Source: DATEDA01 sp963789885 | Lineage (GTDB): Bacteria > Pseudomonadota > Gammaproteobacteria > Burkholderiales > SG8-39 | Direction of reading: 5' to 3' | Assembly: GCA_963789885.1 (NCBI GenBank) | Contig: CAWBNB010000005.1 | Location: 248,001 to 312,000 of the forward strand | Length of the DNA stretch: 64,000 nucleotides | Shown: positions 54,333-63,394 of the stretch, in pieces | Layout of the letters: every line of letters begins with the position of its first letter | How positions within the stretch are numbered: position 1 is the first letter of the stretch | Position numbers and translations under genes: made by a program | The notes under the pieces: model-generated | What the model saw: only the letters and a program-made list of their open reading frames with translations | What the model was told of the DNA's origin: nothing | Database searches by the model: none

Positions 54333-56162
54333 ATGAACCAGCCCTTCCTCCCGCGCGCCGCGGCGCCCGACTACGTGCGTCATACCGGTGCGATCGACTG
54401 GGTCGCGAAGATCGCGGCGCTCGCGAAGCCCGACCACATCCACTGGTGCGACGGTTCGCAGGCCGAATACGACCGGCTGTGCGACGAGATGGTCGAGGCC
54501 GGCACGATGATCCGGTTGAATCCGGCGCTCCGCCCGGCGAGCTTCCTCGCGCGCTCGGACCCGACGGACGTGGCGCGAATGGAAGACCGCACGTTCATCT
54601 GCTCGCGCGCGAAGGACGACGCCGGCCCGACCAACAACTGGATCGACCCGGCGGAGATGCGCGCGACGCTTGGCCGTCTCTTCGACGGCTGCATGCGCGG
54701 GCGCACGTTGTACGTCGTGCCGTTCTCGATGGGGCCGCTCGGCTCGCACATCTCGCAGATCGGCATCGAGCTCACCGATTCGCCGTACGTGGTCGTGAGC
54801 ATGCGCGTGATGACGCGCATGACCGCGAAGGTCTGGGAGCTCCTCGGCGCCGACGGCAACTTCGTCCCGTGCGTGCACTCGGTCGGTGCGCCGCTCGCGC
54901 CCGGCGCGAAAGACGTCGCCTGGCCCTGCAACAAGGAACACAAGTACATCGTCCACTTCCCGGAGACGCGCGAAATCTGGTCGTTCGGCTCCGGCTACGG
55001 CGGCAACGCCCTCCTCGGCAAGAAATGCTTCTCCCTGCGCATCGCCTCCGTGATGGGACGCGACGAGGGCTGGCTCGCCGAGCACATGCTGATCCTCGGC
55101 GTGACCTCGCCCTCGGGCGAGAAGAGCTACGTGAGTGCCGCGTTCCCGAGCGCTTGCGGCAAGACGAACTTCGCCATGCTGGTGCCGCCGGCGGTGTTCA
55201 AGGGCTGGAAGGTCACGACGATCGGCGAAGACATCGCCTGGATCAAGCCCGGCAAGGACGGCCGCCTGTACGCGATCAATCCCGAGGCGGGCCTCTTCGG
55301 CGTCGCGCCGGGTACCTCCTCGAAAACCAACGCCGAACTGCATGGCGGCAATCACGTTCGGACACCATCTTCACGAACGTCGCGCTCACGCCCGACGGGG
55401 ACGTGTGGTGGGAGGGCATGACCGAGACGCCGCCCGCGCAGCTCACCGACTGGCAGGGGCAGCCGTGGACGCCGGATTGCGGCCGCAAGGCGGCACATCC
55501 GAACGCGCGGTTCACCGTCGCGGCGACCCGCGTGCCGTCGATCGATCCGGAGTGGGAGAACCCGAACGGCGTCCCGATCAGCGCGATGGTATTCGGCGGC
55601 CGGCGTTCGAACACGGTGCCGCTCGTCCTCGAGGCGCCCGACTGGGACGCCGGCGTCTATCTCGGCGCGACGATGGGTTCGGAGACCACCGCGGCGGCGA
55701 CCGGCAAGGTCGGTGTCGTGCGGCGCGACCCGATGGCGATGATTCCGTTCGTCGGCTACAACATGGCGGATTACTTCGGCCATTGGCTGAACGTCGGCGC
55801 GCGGTCTCGCGCACAAGCCGCGGGTGTTCCTGGTCAACTGGTTCCGGACCGATGCGAGCGGCAAGTTCGTCTGGCCCGGGTACGGCGAGAACATGCGCGT
55901 GCTGAAATGGATCGTCGACCGCTGCCAGGGCCGCGCGCAGGGCGTGGAGACGCCGCTCGGGCTCGTCCCGGCGTACGAGCACATCGAGTGGACGGGACTC
56001 GAGCGGTTCTCCCGCGAACAGTTCGCGACGGTCACGACGATCCGGCCCGACGAGTGGCGGGACGAGCTCGCGAGCCACGACGAGCTGTTCGCGACGATGC
56101 GGTCCCGGCTGCCGGAAGCGCTCGCGACCCGGCGGGCGGCCATCGGCAGGGCGATGCGTTAG
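54333..56162 (+). pseudogene. pckG: Phosphoenolpyruvate carboxykinase (GTP), frameshifted
   Basis: PckG interconverts oxaloacetate and PEP with GTP and CO2. Three frames together form a full enzyme of about 608 residues. From the start: HTGAIDWVAKIAALAKPDHI, MSFGPLGSHISQIG-like, and the kinase loop FPSACGKTNFAML. At 55339-55365 the frame slips by a net two surplus bases; NTIFTNVALT-like sequence (TIFTNVALTPDGDVWWEGM) resumes, followed by NGVPISAMVFGGRRSNTVPLV. Near 55806 one surplus base precedes LAHKPRVFLVNWFRTD and then WPGYGENMRVLKWIVDR. A TGGAT-type end follows. It should act in gluconeogenesis, connected to the carboxylate importers on either side. Confidence 0.9.
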
Positions 56163-56182
56163 GGTTTCGGGAGCGCACGAAC

Positions 56183-56214
56183 GACGGCCGCCCCAGGGCG
56201 GCCGTCGGCTTTTT
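56183..56214 (+). terminator. Rho-independent terminator after pckG
   Basis: A perfect 10-bp GC stem (GACGGCCGCC 56183-56192, GGCGGCCGTC 56197-56206), loop CCAG, then GGCTTTTTG. It separates pckG from the aminotransferase gene. Confidence 0.9.
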
Positions 56215-56260
56215 GGGGGTCTAGAATGGCGGCCCGCTCATCCTTCCTGCGCGTCGCTTG

Positions 56261-57619
56261 ATGACTTACGTCTTCCACCGCAACCCGAAGCACCAGTATC
56301 CGATCGCCGTGGCGGGTGACGGCCCGTACCTCATCGACGCGGCAGGCAGGCGCTACCTCGACGGCTCCGGCGGCGCGGCTGTTTCCTGCCTCGGTCATAG
56401 CGATGCCGACGTCCGCGCGGCGATCACGGCGCAGGCCGGCCGGCTCGCGTTCGCGCACACCTCGTTCTTCTCGAACGAGCCGATGGAGGCGCTCGCCGCC
56501 GAGTTGATCGCGCATGCCCCGGCCGGGATGGCGCGCGTGTACTTCGTGAGCGGCGGCTCGGAGGCGATGGAAGCCGCGCTGAAGCTCGCGCGCCAGTACT
56601 TCGTCGAGATCGGCGAGCCGCAGCGGCGGCACGTGATCGCGCGCCTGCAGAGCTACCACGGGAACACGCTCGGTGCGCTTTCGACCGGCGGCAACGTCTC
56701 GCGCCGCAAGCAGTTCGAGCCGCTGCTGGTGGACGTGGCGCACGTCGCACCGTGCTATGCCTACCGTGGCAAGCAGTCCGGCGAGACCGACGAGGCGTAC
56801 GGCCAGCGGCTCGTGGCCGAGCTCGAGGCGGAAATCGCGCGCCTGGGGCCGAGAAACGTGATCGCGTTCGTCGCCGAGACCGTCGTCGGCGCGACGCTCG
56901 GGGCGGTGCCCCCCGTCCCGGGCTATTTCCGCGGGATCCGCGAGCTCTGCGACCGGCACGGGATCCTCCTCATTCTCGACGAGGTGATGTGCGGGATGGG
57001 CCGCACCGGGACGCTATACGCCTGCGAGCAGGAGGCGATCGCGCCCGATCTCATCGCGGTCGCGAAGGGGCTCGGCGCCGGCTACCAGCCGATCGGTGCG
57101 CTGCTCGCGAGTGGCAAGGTGTACGAAGCGGTGGTGGGGGGCTCGGGGTTCTTCCAGCACGGGCACACTTACCTCGGCCACCCGATCGCCTGCGCGGCCG
57201 CGCTCGCGGTGCAGCGCGCGCTGCGCGAACGGAACCTGATCCCGGAGGTCCAGCGGCTGGGCCACGCGCTCGAAGCCCGGTTGCACGCCCGGTTCGCCGC
57301 GCACCCGCACGTCGGGGACATCCGGGGCAGGGGACTCTTCTGGGGGCTGGAGCTCGTCGCCGACCGGGTAACGAAGCAGCCGTTCGATCCCGCGCAGCGC
57401 CTCAATGCCAAGGTCAAGCAGCGGGCGATGGAGAATGGCCTGCTGTGCTACCCGATGGGCGGGACGATCGACGGCGCCCGCGGGGACCACGTGCTCCTCG
57501 CACCGCCGTTCATCGTTTCCGAGGCCCAGCTCGACGAACTGGTCGAGAAGCTCGGGCGGGCCGTGGACGTTGCGATCGCGGCGAGCCTGCCCCTTCCGGC
57601 GCCGGAGCCGATAGACTAG
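56261..57619 (+). CDS. Class III (omega) aminotransferase, PLP-dependent
   Basis: The 452-residue enzyme has the class III fold: RRYLDGSGGAAVSCLGHSD, VYFVSGGSEAMEAALKLARQY, SYHGNTLGALS, the PLP-binding aspartate in LILDEVMCGMGRTG and the Schiff-base lysine in VAKGLGAGYQPIGA. QHGHTYLGHPIACAAALAV and GLFWGLELV finish the domain. It transfers amino groups between an amine/omega-amino acid (such as beta-alanine, GABA or putrescine) and pyruvate or 2-oxoglutarate; the substrate cannot be read from sequence. It lies 32 bases upstream of the TAXI binding-protein gene, so amine or dicarboxylate uptake may be linked. Confidence 0.88.
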   Translation: MTYVFHRNPKHQYPIAVAGDGPYLIDAAGRRYLDGSGGAAVSCLGHSDADVRAAITAQAGRLAFAHTSFFSNEPMEALAAELIAHAPAGMARVYFVSGGSEAMEAALKLARQYFVEIGEPQRRHVIARLQSYHGNTLGALSTGGNVSRRKQFEPLLVDVAHVAPCYAYRGKQSGETDEAYGQRLVAELEAEIARLGPRNVIAFVAETVVGATLGAVPPVPGYFRGIRELCDRHGILLILDEVMCGMGRTGTLYACEQEAIAPDLIAVAKGLGAGYQPIGALLASGKVYEAVVGGSGFFQHGHTYLGHPIACAAALAVQRALRERNLIPEVQRLGHALEARLHARFAAHPHVGDIRGRGLFWGLELVADRVTKQPFDPAQRLNAKVKQRAMENGLLCYPMGGTIDGARGDHVLLAPPFIVSEAQLDELVEKLGRAVDVAIAASLPLPAPEPID

Positions 57620-57650
57620 ACACGCAGTCCCACCAGGAGGAGAACCCGCA

Positions 57651-58623
57651 ATGCGTACGCAGGCCCTGATCATGGCGCTGCTCGGCGCCGCTTTCGCGTT
57701 GCCGACGGGCTTCGCAGACGCGCAGCAGAAGTACGTCACCATCGGCACCGGCGGGCGTCACCGGCGTCTACTACGCCGCCGGCGGCGCGATCTGTCGCCT
57801 GGTGAACAAGGACCGCAAAGTGCACAACATCCGCTGCTCGGTCGAATCGACCGGCGGCTCGGTGTTCAACATCAACACCATCAAGGCGGGCGAGCTCGAC
57901 ATGGGGGTCGCCCAATCGGACGTCCAGTTCAATGCCGTCAAGGGCACCTCGAACTTCAAGGATGCGGGCCCGTACGCGGATCTGCGCTCGGTGTTCTCGC
58001 TCCACCCGGAACCGTTCACCGTGCTCGCGCGGAAGGAAGCGAACATCAAGAGCTTCACCGACTTCAAGGGCAAGCGGTTCAACGTCGGCAACCCCGGCTC
58101 GGGTACGCGCGCCTCGATGGAAGAGCTCCTCGCGGCGATGGCGTGGAAGATGTCGGACTTCGCTCTCGCGGCCGAACTCAAGGCGGACGAGCATGGGCCG
58201 GCGCTCTGCGACGGCAAGATCGACGGATTCTTCTACGGCGTCGGACATCCCTCGGCGAACATCCAGGATCCCACCACGACCTGCGGCGCAAAGCTCGTTT
58301 CGCTGACCGGTCCTGCGATCGACAAGCTGGTCAGGGAGAACTCCTACTACGCCAAGGCCTCGATCCCCGGCGGCCTCTATCCGAACAATCCGCAGGTCAC
58401 CGAAACGTACGGCGTGCTGGCGACCTTCGTTTCCTCGTCGAAGACGCCGAATGAAACGATCTACGCCGTGGTGAAGGCGGTCTTCGACAACTTCGACGAG
58501 TTCAAGAAGCTGCATCCGGCCCTCGCGAATCTCAAACCCGAAACCATGATCAAGGACGGGCTGACCGCGCCGCTGCACGACGGGGCGGTGCGGTACTACA
58601 AGGAAAAAGGCTGGCTGAAGTAA
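57651..58623 (+). pseudogene. TAXI-family TRAP substrate-binding protein, one frameshift
   Basis: A GGAGGAG-like site precedes the ATG, then a signal peptide (LIMALLGAAFALPTGFADAQQ) and the TAXI opening KYVTIGTGG. At about 57751 one surplus C shifts the frame; without it the text reads VTGVYYAAGGAICRLVNKD and continues through VGNPGSGTRASMEELL, DGKIDGFFYGVGHPSANIQD and YGVLATFVSSS. The repaired length is about 323 residues, normal. TAXI proteins deliver dicarboxylates such as glutamate or succinate to a fused TRAP permease, here encoded directly downstream. Confidence 0.88.
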
Positions 58624-58690
58624 GCGTACACTCTCATTGAGCGGCAGGGTGGCGCGGCTAGGCCGTTGACCCGCTCGCCCTGATCAGTGG

Positions 58691-58719
58691 CGGGGCGCGC
58701 ACGGAAGATGCGCGCCCCG
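58691..58719 (+). other. Perfect 11-bp hairpin between TAXI and TRAP permease genes
   Basis: CGGGGCGCGCA (58691-58701) pairs with TGCGCGCCCCG (58709-58719) around seven bases, with no T-run. In transporter operons such hairpins often stabilise the upstream mRNA, so that more binding protein than permease is made. That role is inference. Confidence 0.55.
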
Positions 58720-58795
58720 TGTCGTCTGCGCACGCAGTCGCCGAGGAGTCGATGACCCATCCCGCAGCGCCGCAGCCGAGACCGATCTCAAGCAG

Positions 58796-61330
58796 TTGGT
58801 CGCGGAGGCCGACACCGGCGGCCGCAAGCTGAGCGGTTTCCCTGGCAAGCTGATCTTCGGCGTCGCGGTCGGCTGGTCGCTGTTCCAGCTCTGGTACGCC
58901 TCCCCGCTGCCATTCGCGCTTGGGTTCGGGGTGCTGAACGATACCGAGGCGCGATCCCTTCATCTGGCGCTCGGGCTGTTCCTCGGCTTTCTCGCCTATC
59001 CGGCATTCAAGTCATCATCACGGCGGCACATCCCGGTGCTCGACTGGGTGTTGGCGATCGCTGCCGCGTTGGCGGCCGCGTATTTCATTCTGTTCTACGC
59101 GCAGCTCGCGACGCGCCCCGGGCAGCCTAACGCGATGGACATTGTCACCGCGTCGATCGGGCTCCTGCTTCTGCTCGAAGCCACGCGGCGCGCGGTCGGT
59201 GCGCCGATGACGATTCTCGCGATCGTCTTTCTCGCCTACATCATGTTCGGGAAGTACATGCCGGACGTGATTGCGCACAAAGGCGCATCCCTCGAGCGGA
59301 TGCTCTCGCACCAGTGGCTCACCACCGAAGGCGTGTTCGGCGTCGCGCTCGGCGTATCGGTAAGCTACATCTTCATCTTCGTCCTCTTCGGGGCGCTCCT
59401 CGACCGGGCGGGCGCGGGCAATTACATGATGCAGGTCTCGTTCGCGCTGCTCGGCCATCTGCGCGGCGGGCCGGCGAAGGTCGCCGTCGTGTCGTCGGCG
59501 CTGAACGGCCTGATCTCGGGCTCGTCCGTGTCGAACGTGGTGTCGGGCGGAATCTTCACGATCCCGCTCATGAAGAAAGCCGGCTACGGCGGCATCAAGG
59601 CCGGCGCGATCGAGACGGCGTCGTCGGTGAACGGGCAGATCATGCCGCCGGTCATGGGTGCAGCCGCGTTCCTGATGGTCGAGTACGTCGGCATTCCCTA
59701 TACCGACATCGTGAAGCACGCTTTCCTGCCGGCGGTGATCTCCTATATCGCGCTCTTCTACATCGTGCATCTCGAGGCGCTGAAGCTCGGCATGAAGCCG
59801 ATGGCACGGGCGCGCGCGAGAACGCTCGGCCAGAAGGGGATCGCCTGGGGGCTCGGCATCTCGGGCACGATCGTCGTCTGCGCGGTGATCTACTGGGTGG
59901 CGGAGGCGGTGAAGCGACTGGCCGGCGATGCCGCGCCGTGGACTCTCGGGGCGCTTCTGGCCGCGCTCTATATCTACACGGTCTACGTCGCGGCGAAATG
60001 TCCGGATCTCCCCCCCGACATCGATGTCGAGAACCCCGTTCTCCCGGCGACGTGGCCGACGGTCAAGGCCGGCCTGCACTTCCTGATCCCGATCGGCGTG
60101 CTGGTCTGGGCGCTGATGATCGAGGAACTGTCACCGTCGCTCTCGGCGTTCTGGGCGACGGCGTCGCTGATGGTGCTGATGATCACGCAGCGCGTGCTGA
60201 CCGCATCCTTCCGCAATCTGCCGCGGGCCGGGGAAATCAAACGCGGCGTCATCGAGGTCATCGAGGGCTTGAGCGACGGCGCTCGCAGCATGATCGGCAT
60301 CGCGATCGCAACCGGCACCGCGGGCGTCATCGTGGGTGGCATCACGCTGACGGGTCTCGGACTGCGCATGACCGATTTCGTCGAGGTCGTGTCCCAGGGC
60401 AACGTGATCGCGATGCTCCTCTTCACCGCGTTCGTGTGTCTGGTGCTCGGCCTCGGTGTGCCGACGACCGCGAACTACATCCTCGTCGCCACGCTCATGG
60501 CCCCGGTGATCGTCGAGCTGGGCGCGCAGTCGGGGCTGATCATCCCGCTGATCGCCGTCCATCTCTTCGTTTTCTACTTCGGGATCATGGGTGACATCAC
60601 GCCGCCCGTCGGTCTGGCCACGTTCGCGGCCGCAGCGATCTCCGGCGAGGATCCGATCAAGACCGGGATACAGGGGTCGATCTACGCGCTGCGCACCGTC
60701 GTGCTGCCGTTCGTCTTCGTCTTCAACCCCGCACTCTTGATGATCGACGTGCACGGCTGGTGGGAGATCGCGTTGGTGTCCTTCGCTGCGACGGTTGCTT
60801 CGTGCATTTTCGCGGCGGCGACGATGCGCTGGTTCCAGACGAAGTGCAGAGGGTGGGAGGTCGTGGTGCTACTGGTCGCCACTTTCGCTCTGTTCCGACC
60901 GGATTTCTTCATGCGCTATGTCGCCGAGCCGTACAAGGACGCGCCGGCGCGAGAGATTTTCGACGTCGCGAAGTCGCTCGGCGAGGACGATCGGATCGTG
61001 ATGGTGATCGAGGGGACCAATATCGAAGGCGACGACACCAGGAAGACCGTCGCGGTGCAGTTGACCAAGCCGGGGGAGGGTCGCGAGCGGCTGGCCGAGG
61101 CCGGTCTGACGCTGACCGTACTCGGCGACGACGTACAGGTCAGCGGCGTTCGATTTGGCAGCCGGGCCAAGAAATCCGGGTTCGAACCGGGCTGGAAGGT
61201 AAGCGCGCTCAAAGTTCCCACCAAAGGGGTCTCGGAGCATTGGGTGTATATCCCCGCCTTGGCGTTAGTCGCGCTGGTCCTCCTGGTACAACGGGCGCGC
61301 CTTCGCCGGACGGGCGTAGCCCGAGCTTAA
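58796..61330 (+). CDS. TRAP transporter fused permease (DctQM-type, TAXI group)
   Basis: The 844-residue membrane protein joins the small (about 30-160) and large TRAP subunits. Large-subunit hallmarks are SALNGLISGSSVSNVVSGGIFT, AIETASSVNGQIMPPVMGAAAF and LGLGVPTTANYILVATLMAPV, followed by a C-terminal DUF3394-type soluble end. It imports substrate with sodium or proton gradients. The listed start is TTG 58796. A better-looking start, ATG 58752 with a GAGGAG site eight bases ahead, is in another frame and would join through a one-base change to read about MTHPAAP...ETDLKQLVAEADTGG, so the true N-terminus is probably 15 residues longer. Confidence 0.92.
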   Translation: MVAEADTGGRKLSGFPGKLIFGVAVGWSLFQLWYASPLPFALGFGVLNDTEARSLHLALGLFLGFLAYPAFKSSSRRHIPVLDWVLAIAAALAAAYFILFYAQLATRPGQPNAMDIVTASIGLLLLLEATRRAVGAPMTILAIVFLAYIMFGKYMPDVIAHKGASLERMLSHQWLTTEGVFGVALGVSVSYIFIFVLFGALLDRAGAGNYMMQVSFALLGHLRGGPAKVAVVSSALNGLISGSSVSNVVSGGIFTIPLMKKAGYGGIKAGAIETASSVNGQIMPPVMGAAAFLMVEYVGIPYTDIVKHAFLPAVISYIALFYIVHLEALKLGMKPMARARARTLGQKGIAWGLGISGTIVVCAVIYWVAEAVKRLAGDAAPWTLGALLAALYIYTVYVAAKCPDLPPDIDVENPVLPATWPTVKAGLHFLIPIGVLVWALMIEELSPSLSAFWATASLMVLMITQRVLTASFRNLPRAGEIKRGVIEVIEGLSDGARSMIGIAIATGTAGVIVGGITLTGLGLRMTDFVEVVSQGNVIAMLLFTAFVCLVLGLGVPTTANYILVATLMAPVIVELGAQSGLIIPLIAVHLFVFYFGIMGDITPPVGLATFAAAAISGEDPIKTGIQGSIYALRTVVLPFVFVFNPALLMIDVHGWWEIALVSFAATVASCIFAAATMRWFQTKCRGWEVVVLLVATFALFRPDFFMRYVAEPYKDAPAREIFDVAKSLGEDDRIVMVIEGTNIEGDDTRKTVAVQLTKPGEGRERLAEAGLTLTVLGDDVQVSGVRFGSRAKKSGFEPGWKVSALKVPTKGVSEHWVYIPALALVALVLLVQRARLRRTGVARA

Positions 61331-61380
61331 CCCACTGATTATTTACGACCGCCTTCTGTCTGGGCGGCTTTCCCGACGAA

Positions 61381-61396
61381 TGTTCCACGTGGAACA
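61381..61396. promoter_or_regulatory. parS site 1
   Basis: TGTTCCACGTGGAACA is a perfect 16-bp palindrome. It matches the parS consensus (TGTTTCACGTGAAACA) with two symmetric changes that are also seen in pseudomonad parS sites. It is the binding site for ParB, the partition protein. It lies upstream of mnmG, next to the usual parAB locus, which would begin just beyond the window. Confidence 0.85.
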
Positions 61397-61420
61397 GTGG
61401 CTTCCAGTCAGCGGCCGTTT

Positions 61421-61436
61421 GGTTCCACGTGGAACA
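61421..61436. promoter_or_regulatory. parS site 2
   Basis: GGTTCCACGTGGAACA differs from site 1 only in the first base; the inner 14 bases are a perfect palindrome. The centres of the two sites are exactly 40 bp apart, almost four helical turns, so ParB dimers would load on the same face. Confidence 0.82.
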
Positions 61437-61464
61437 TTCACGTATGATTCGCGTCCTCCCGATC

Positions 61465-63339
61465 ATGCTATTCCCAGCCCAATTCGAGGTCATCGTCGTC
61501 GGCGGCGGTCACGCCGGCACGGAGGCGGCCCTTGCCGCGGCGCGGACGGGATGCCGGACTTTGCTATTGACCCACAGCATCGAAACGCTGGGGCAGATGT
61601 CCTGCAATCCGTCGATCGGCGGCATCGGGAAAGGCCACCTGGTGAAGGAGATCGATGCACTCGGCGGGGCCATGGCGCTGGCGACCGACGAGGCCGGAAT
61701 CCAGTTCCGGACCCTGAATTCGAGCAAAGGCGCAGCGGTCCGGGCGACGCGCGCGCAAGCGGACCGCCTCCTATATAAGCAGGCCGTCCGGGCGCGACTC
61801 GAAAACCAGCCGAATCTGACCCTCTTCCAACAAGCGGTGGACGACCTGGTGCTCGAAGGTGACCGCGTGGCCGGGGTCGTCACCCAGTTGGGTGTGCGTT
61901 TCCGTGGGGAAACAGTCGTCCTGACCACCGGAACCTTCCTTTCCGGGCTGATCCACGTCGGGTTGCAGAACTACCAGGCGGGTCGGGCAGGGGATCCCGC
62001 GTCCATCAGTCTTGCGGCGCGGCTCCGGGAGCTGAAACTACCGGTTGGCCGCCTGAAAACCGGTACGCCCCCCCGTCTGGACGGGAAAACCATCGACTTC
62101 TCGGTGATGGAGGTTCAACCGGGGGATCGGCCGGAGCCCGTCTTCTCGTTCATGGGCCGGCGGGAAATGCATCCACGGCAACTGCCATGCTGGGTCACTC
62201 ACACCAACGAACGGACCCACGACATCATCCGCGCGGGTCTCGACCGTTCGCCGATGTACACCGGCAAGATCGAGGGCGTCGGACCGCGCTACTGCCCCTC
62301 GATCGAGGACAAGATCCACCGCTTCGCGGCGAAGAAAAGCCACCAGATCTTCCTGGAGCCCGAGGGGCTGACCACGACCGAGATCTATCCGAACGGGATC
62401 TCGACCAGCCTGCCCTTCGACGTCCAACTCGATTTAGTGCGTTCAATCAAAGGATTGGAGAAGGCACATCTCCTTAGACCGGGATACGCGATCGAATACG
62501 ATTATTTCGATCCGCGCGGCCTGAAGGCTTCCCTGGAAACGAAGGCGATTCGGGGGCTCTTCTTTGCCGGCCAGATCAACGGCACTACCGGCTACGAGGA
62601 GGCGGCGGCCCAAGGCCTGCTCGCCGGGCTCAATGCCGCGCGGCTTGTGCGCAGCAATCCGGCCTGGGTGCCGCGCCGCGACGAGGCCTATCTCGGCGTG
62701 CTGGTCGACGACCTCGTCACCCGCGGTGTGTCCGAGCCCTATCGGATGTTCACTAGCCGCGCCGAGTACCGGCTGACGCTGCGCGAAGACAACGCCGACC
62801 TGCGCCTCACCGGGACCGGACGCAGACTCGGACTGGTCGACGATGCGCGCTGGGACGCCTTCGGGCGGAAGCGCGACGCGATCGAGCGCGAGACAGAGCG
62901 GTTGAAGTCGACGTGGATCAATCCGCGCGTGTTGCCGCCGGAAGAGGCGGCGCGCGTGCTCGGCAAACCGCTCGAGCGCGATCACACGCTTCTGGATCTG
63001 CTCCGGCGCCCCGACGTCGGCTACGGCGCGCTCATGACGCTGCAAGGCGCGGGCACACCGGTGAGCGATCCGGCGGTCGCCGAGCAGGTGGAGATTCAGG
63101 CGAAGTACGCGGGCTACATCACACGCCAGCGCGACGAGGTCGCGCGGAACGAAGCGCACGAGTCGACGCGCCTGCCGCCCGATCTCGACTACCGCGCGGT
63201 GCGCGGGCTGTCGTTCGAGGTGCAGCAGAAGCTCGCGCAGCAGCGGCCGGAAACGATCGGGCAGGCGTCGCGCATTTCGGGCGTGACGCCCGCGGCGATC
63301 TCGCTGCTGCTCGTGCATCTGAAGCGGCGCGCCGCATGA
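61465..63339 (+). CDS. mnmG: tRNA uridine-5-carboxymethylaminomethyl modification enzyme MnmG
   Basis: The 624-residue FAD enzyme starts at MLFPAQFEVIVVGGGHAGTEAA (61465). An upstream in-frame GTG lies inside parS site 2 and is rejected; the ATG at 61444 is possible but not family-like. Motifs: FAD loop GGGHAGTEAA, MSCNPSIGGIGKGHLVKEID, YCPSIEDKI, FFAGQINGTTGYEEAAAQGLLAGLNA and the C-terminal helical end. With MnmE it forms the 5-carboxymethylaminomethyl group on wobble uridine 34. It precedes rsmG; the order mnmG-rsmG-parA-parB is typical. Confidence 0.97.
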   Translation: MLFPAQFEVIVVGGGHAGTEAALAAARTGCRTLLLTHSIETLGQMSCNPSIGGIGKGHLVKEIDALGGAMALATDEAGIQFRTLNSSKGAAVRATRAQADRLLYKQAVRARLENQPNLTLFQQAVDDLVLEGDRVAGVVTQLGVRFRGETVVLTTGTFLSGLIHVGLQNYQAGRAGDPASISLAARLRELKLPVGRLKTGTPPRLDGKTIDFSVMEVQPGDRPEPVFSFMGRREMHPRQLPCWVTHTNERTHDIIRAGLDRSPMYTGKIEGVGPRYCPSIEDKIHRFAAKKSHQIFLEPEGLTTTEIYPNGISTSLPFDVQLDLVRSIKGLEKAHLLRPGYAIEYDYFDPRGLKASLETKAIRGLFFAGQINGTTGYEEAAAQGLLAGLNAARLVRSNPAWVPRRDEAYLGVLVDDLVTRGVSEPYRMFTSRAEYRLTLREDNADLRLTGTGRRLGLVDDARWDAFGRKRDAIERETERLKSTWINPRVLPPEEAARVLGKPLERDHTLLDLLRRPDVGYGALMTLQGAGTPVSDPAVAEQVEIQAKYAGYITRQRDEVARNEAHESTRLPPDLDYRAVRGLSFEVQQKLAQQRPETIGQASRISGVTPAAISLLLVHLKRRAA

Positions 63340-63393
63340 GCCCGCCGGGCCGTCCCAAGGGCGAATCCCGAGCGCAGAGCGCGAGGGCAGTCC
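63336..63393 (+). repeat. Dispersed intergenic repeat, copy C
   Basis: This copy begins at the mnmG stop codon (ATGA overlap) and ends two bases before the rsmG ATG, filling the gap completely. It matches copies A and B at 18.3 kb on the opposite strand. One change inside the small hairpin (CGTCC in place of CGCCC) still pairs as a G-U wobble, suggesting that RNA structure is kept. Confidence 0.8.
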
Positions 63394-63394
63394 G

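Noticed and set aside
61429..61464. Upstream start of mnmG giving an MEHSRM N-terminus
   Set aside because: The codons fall inside parS site 2, and family members start at MLFP-like sequence.
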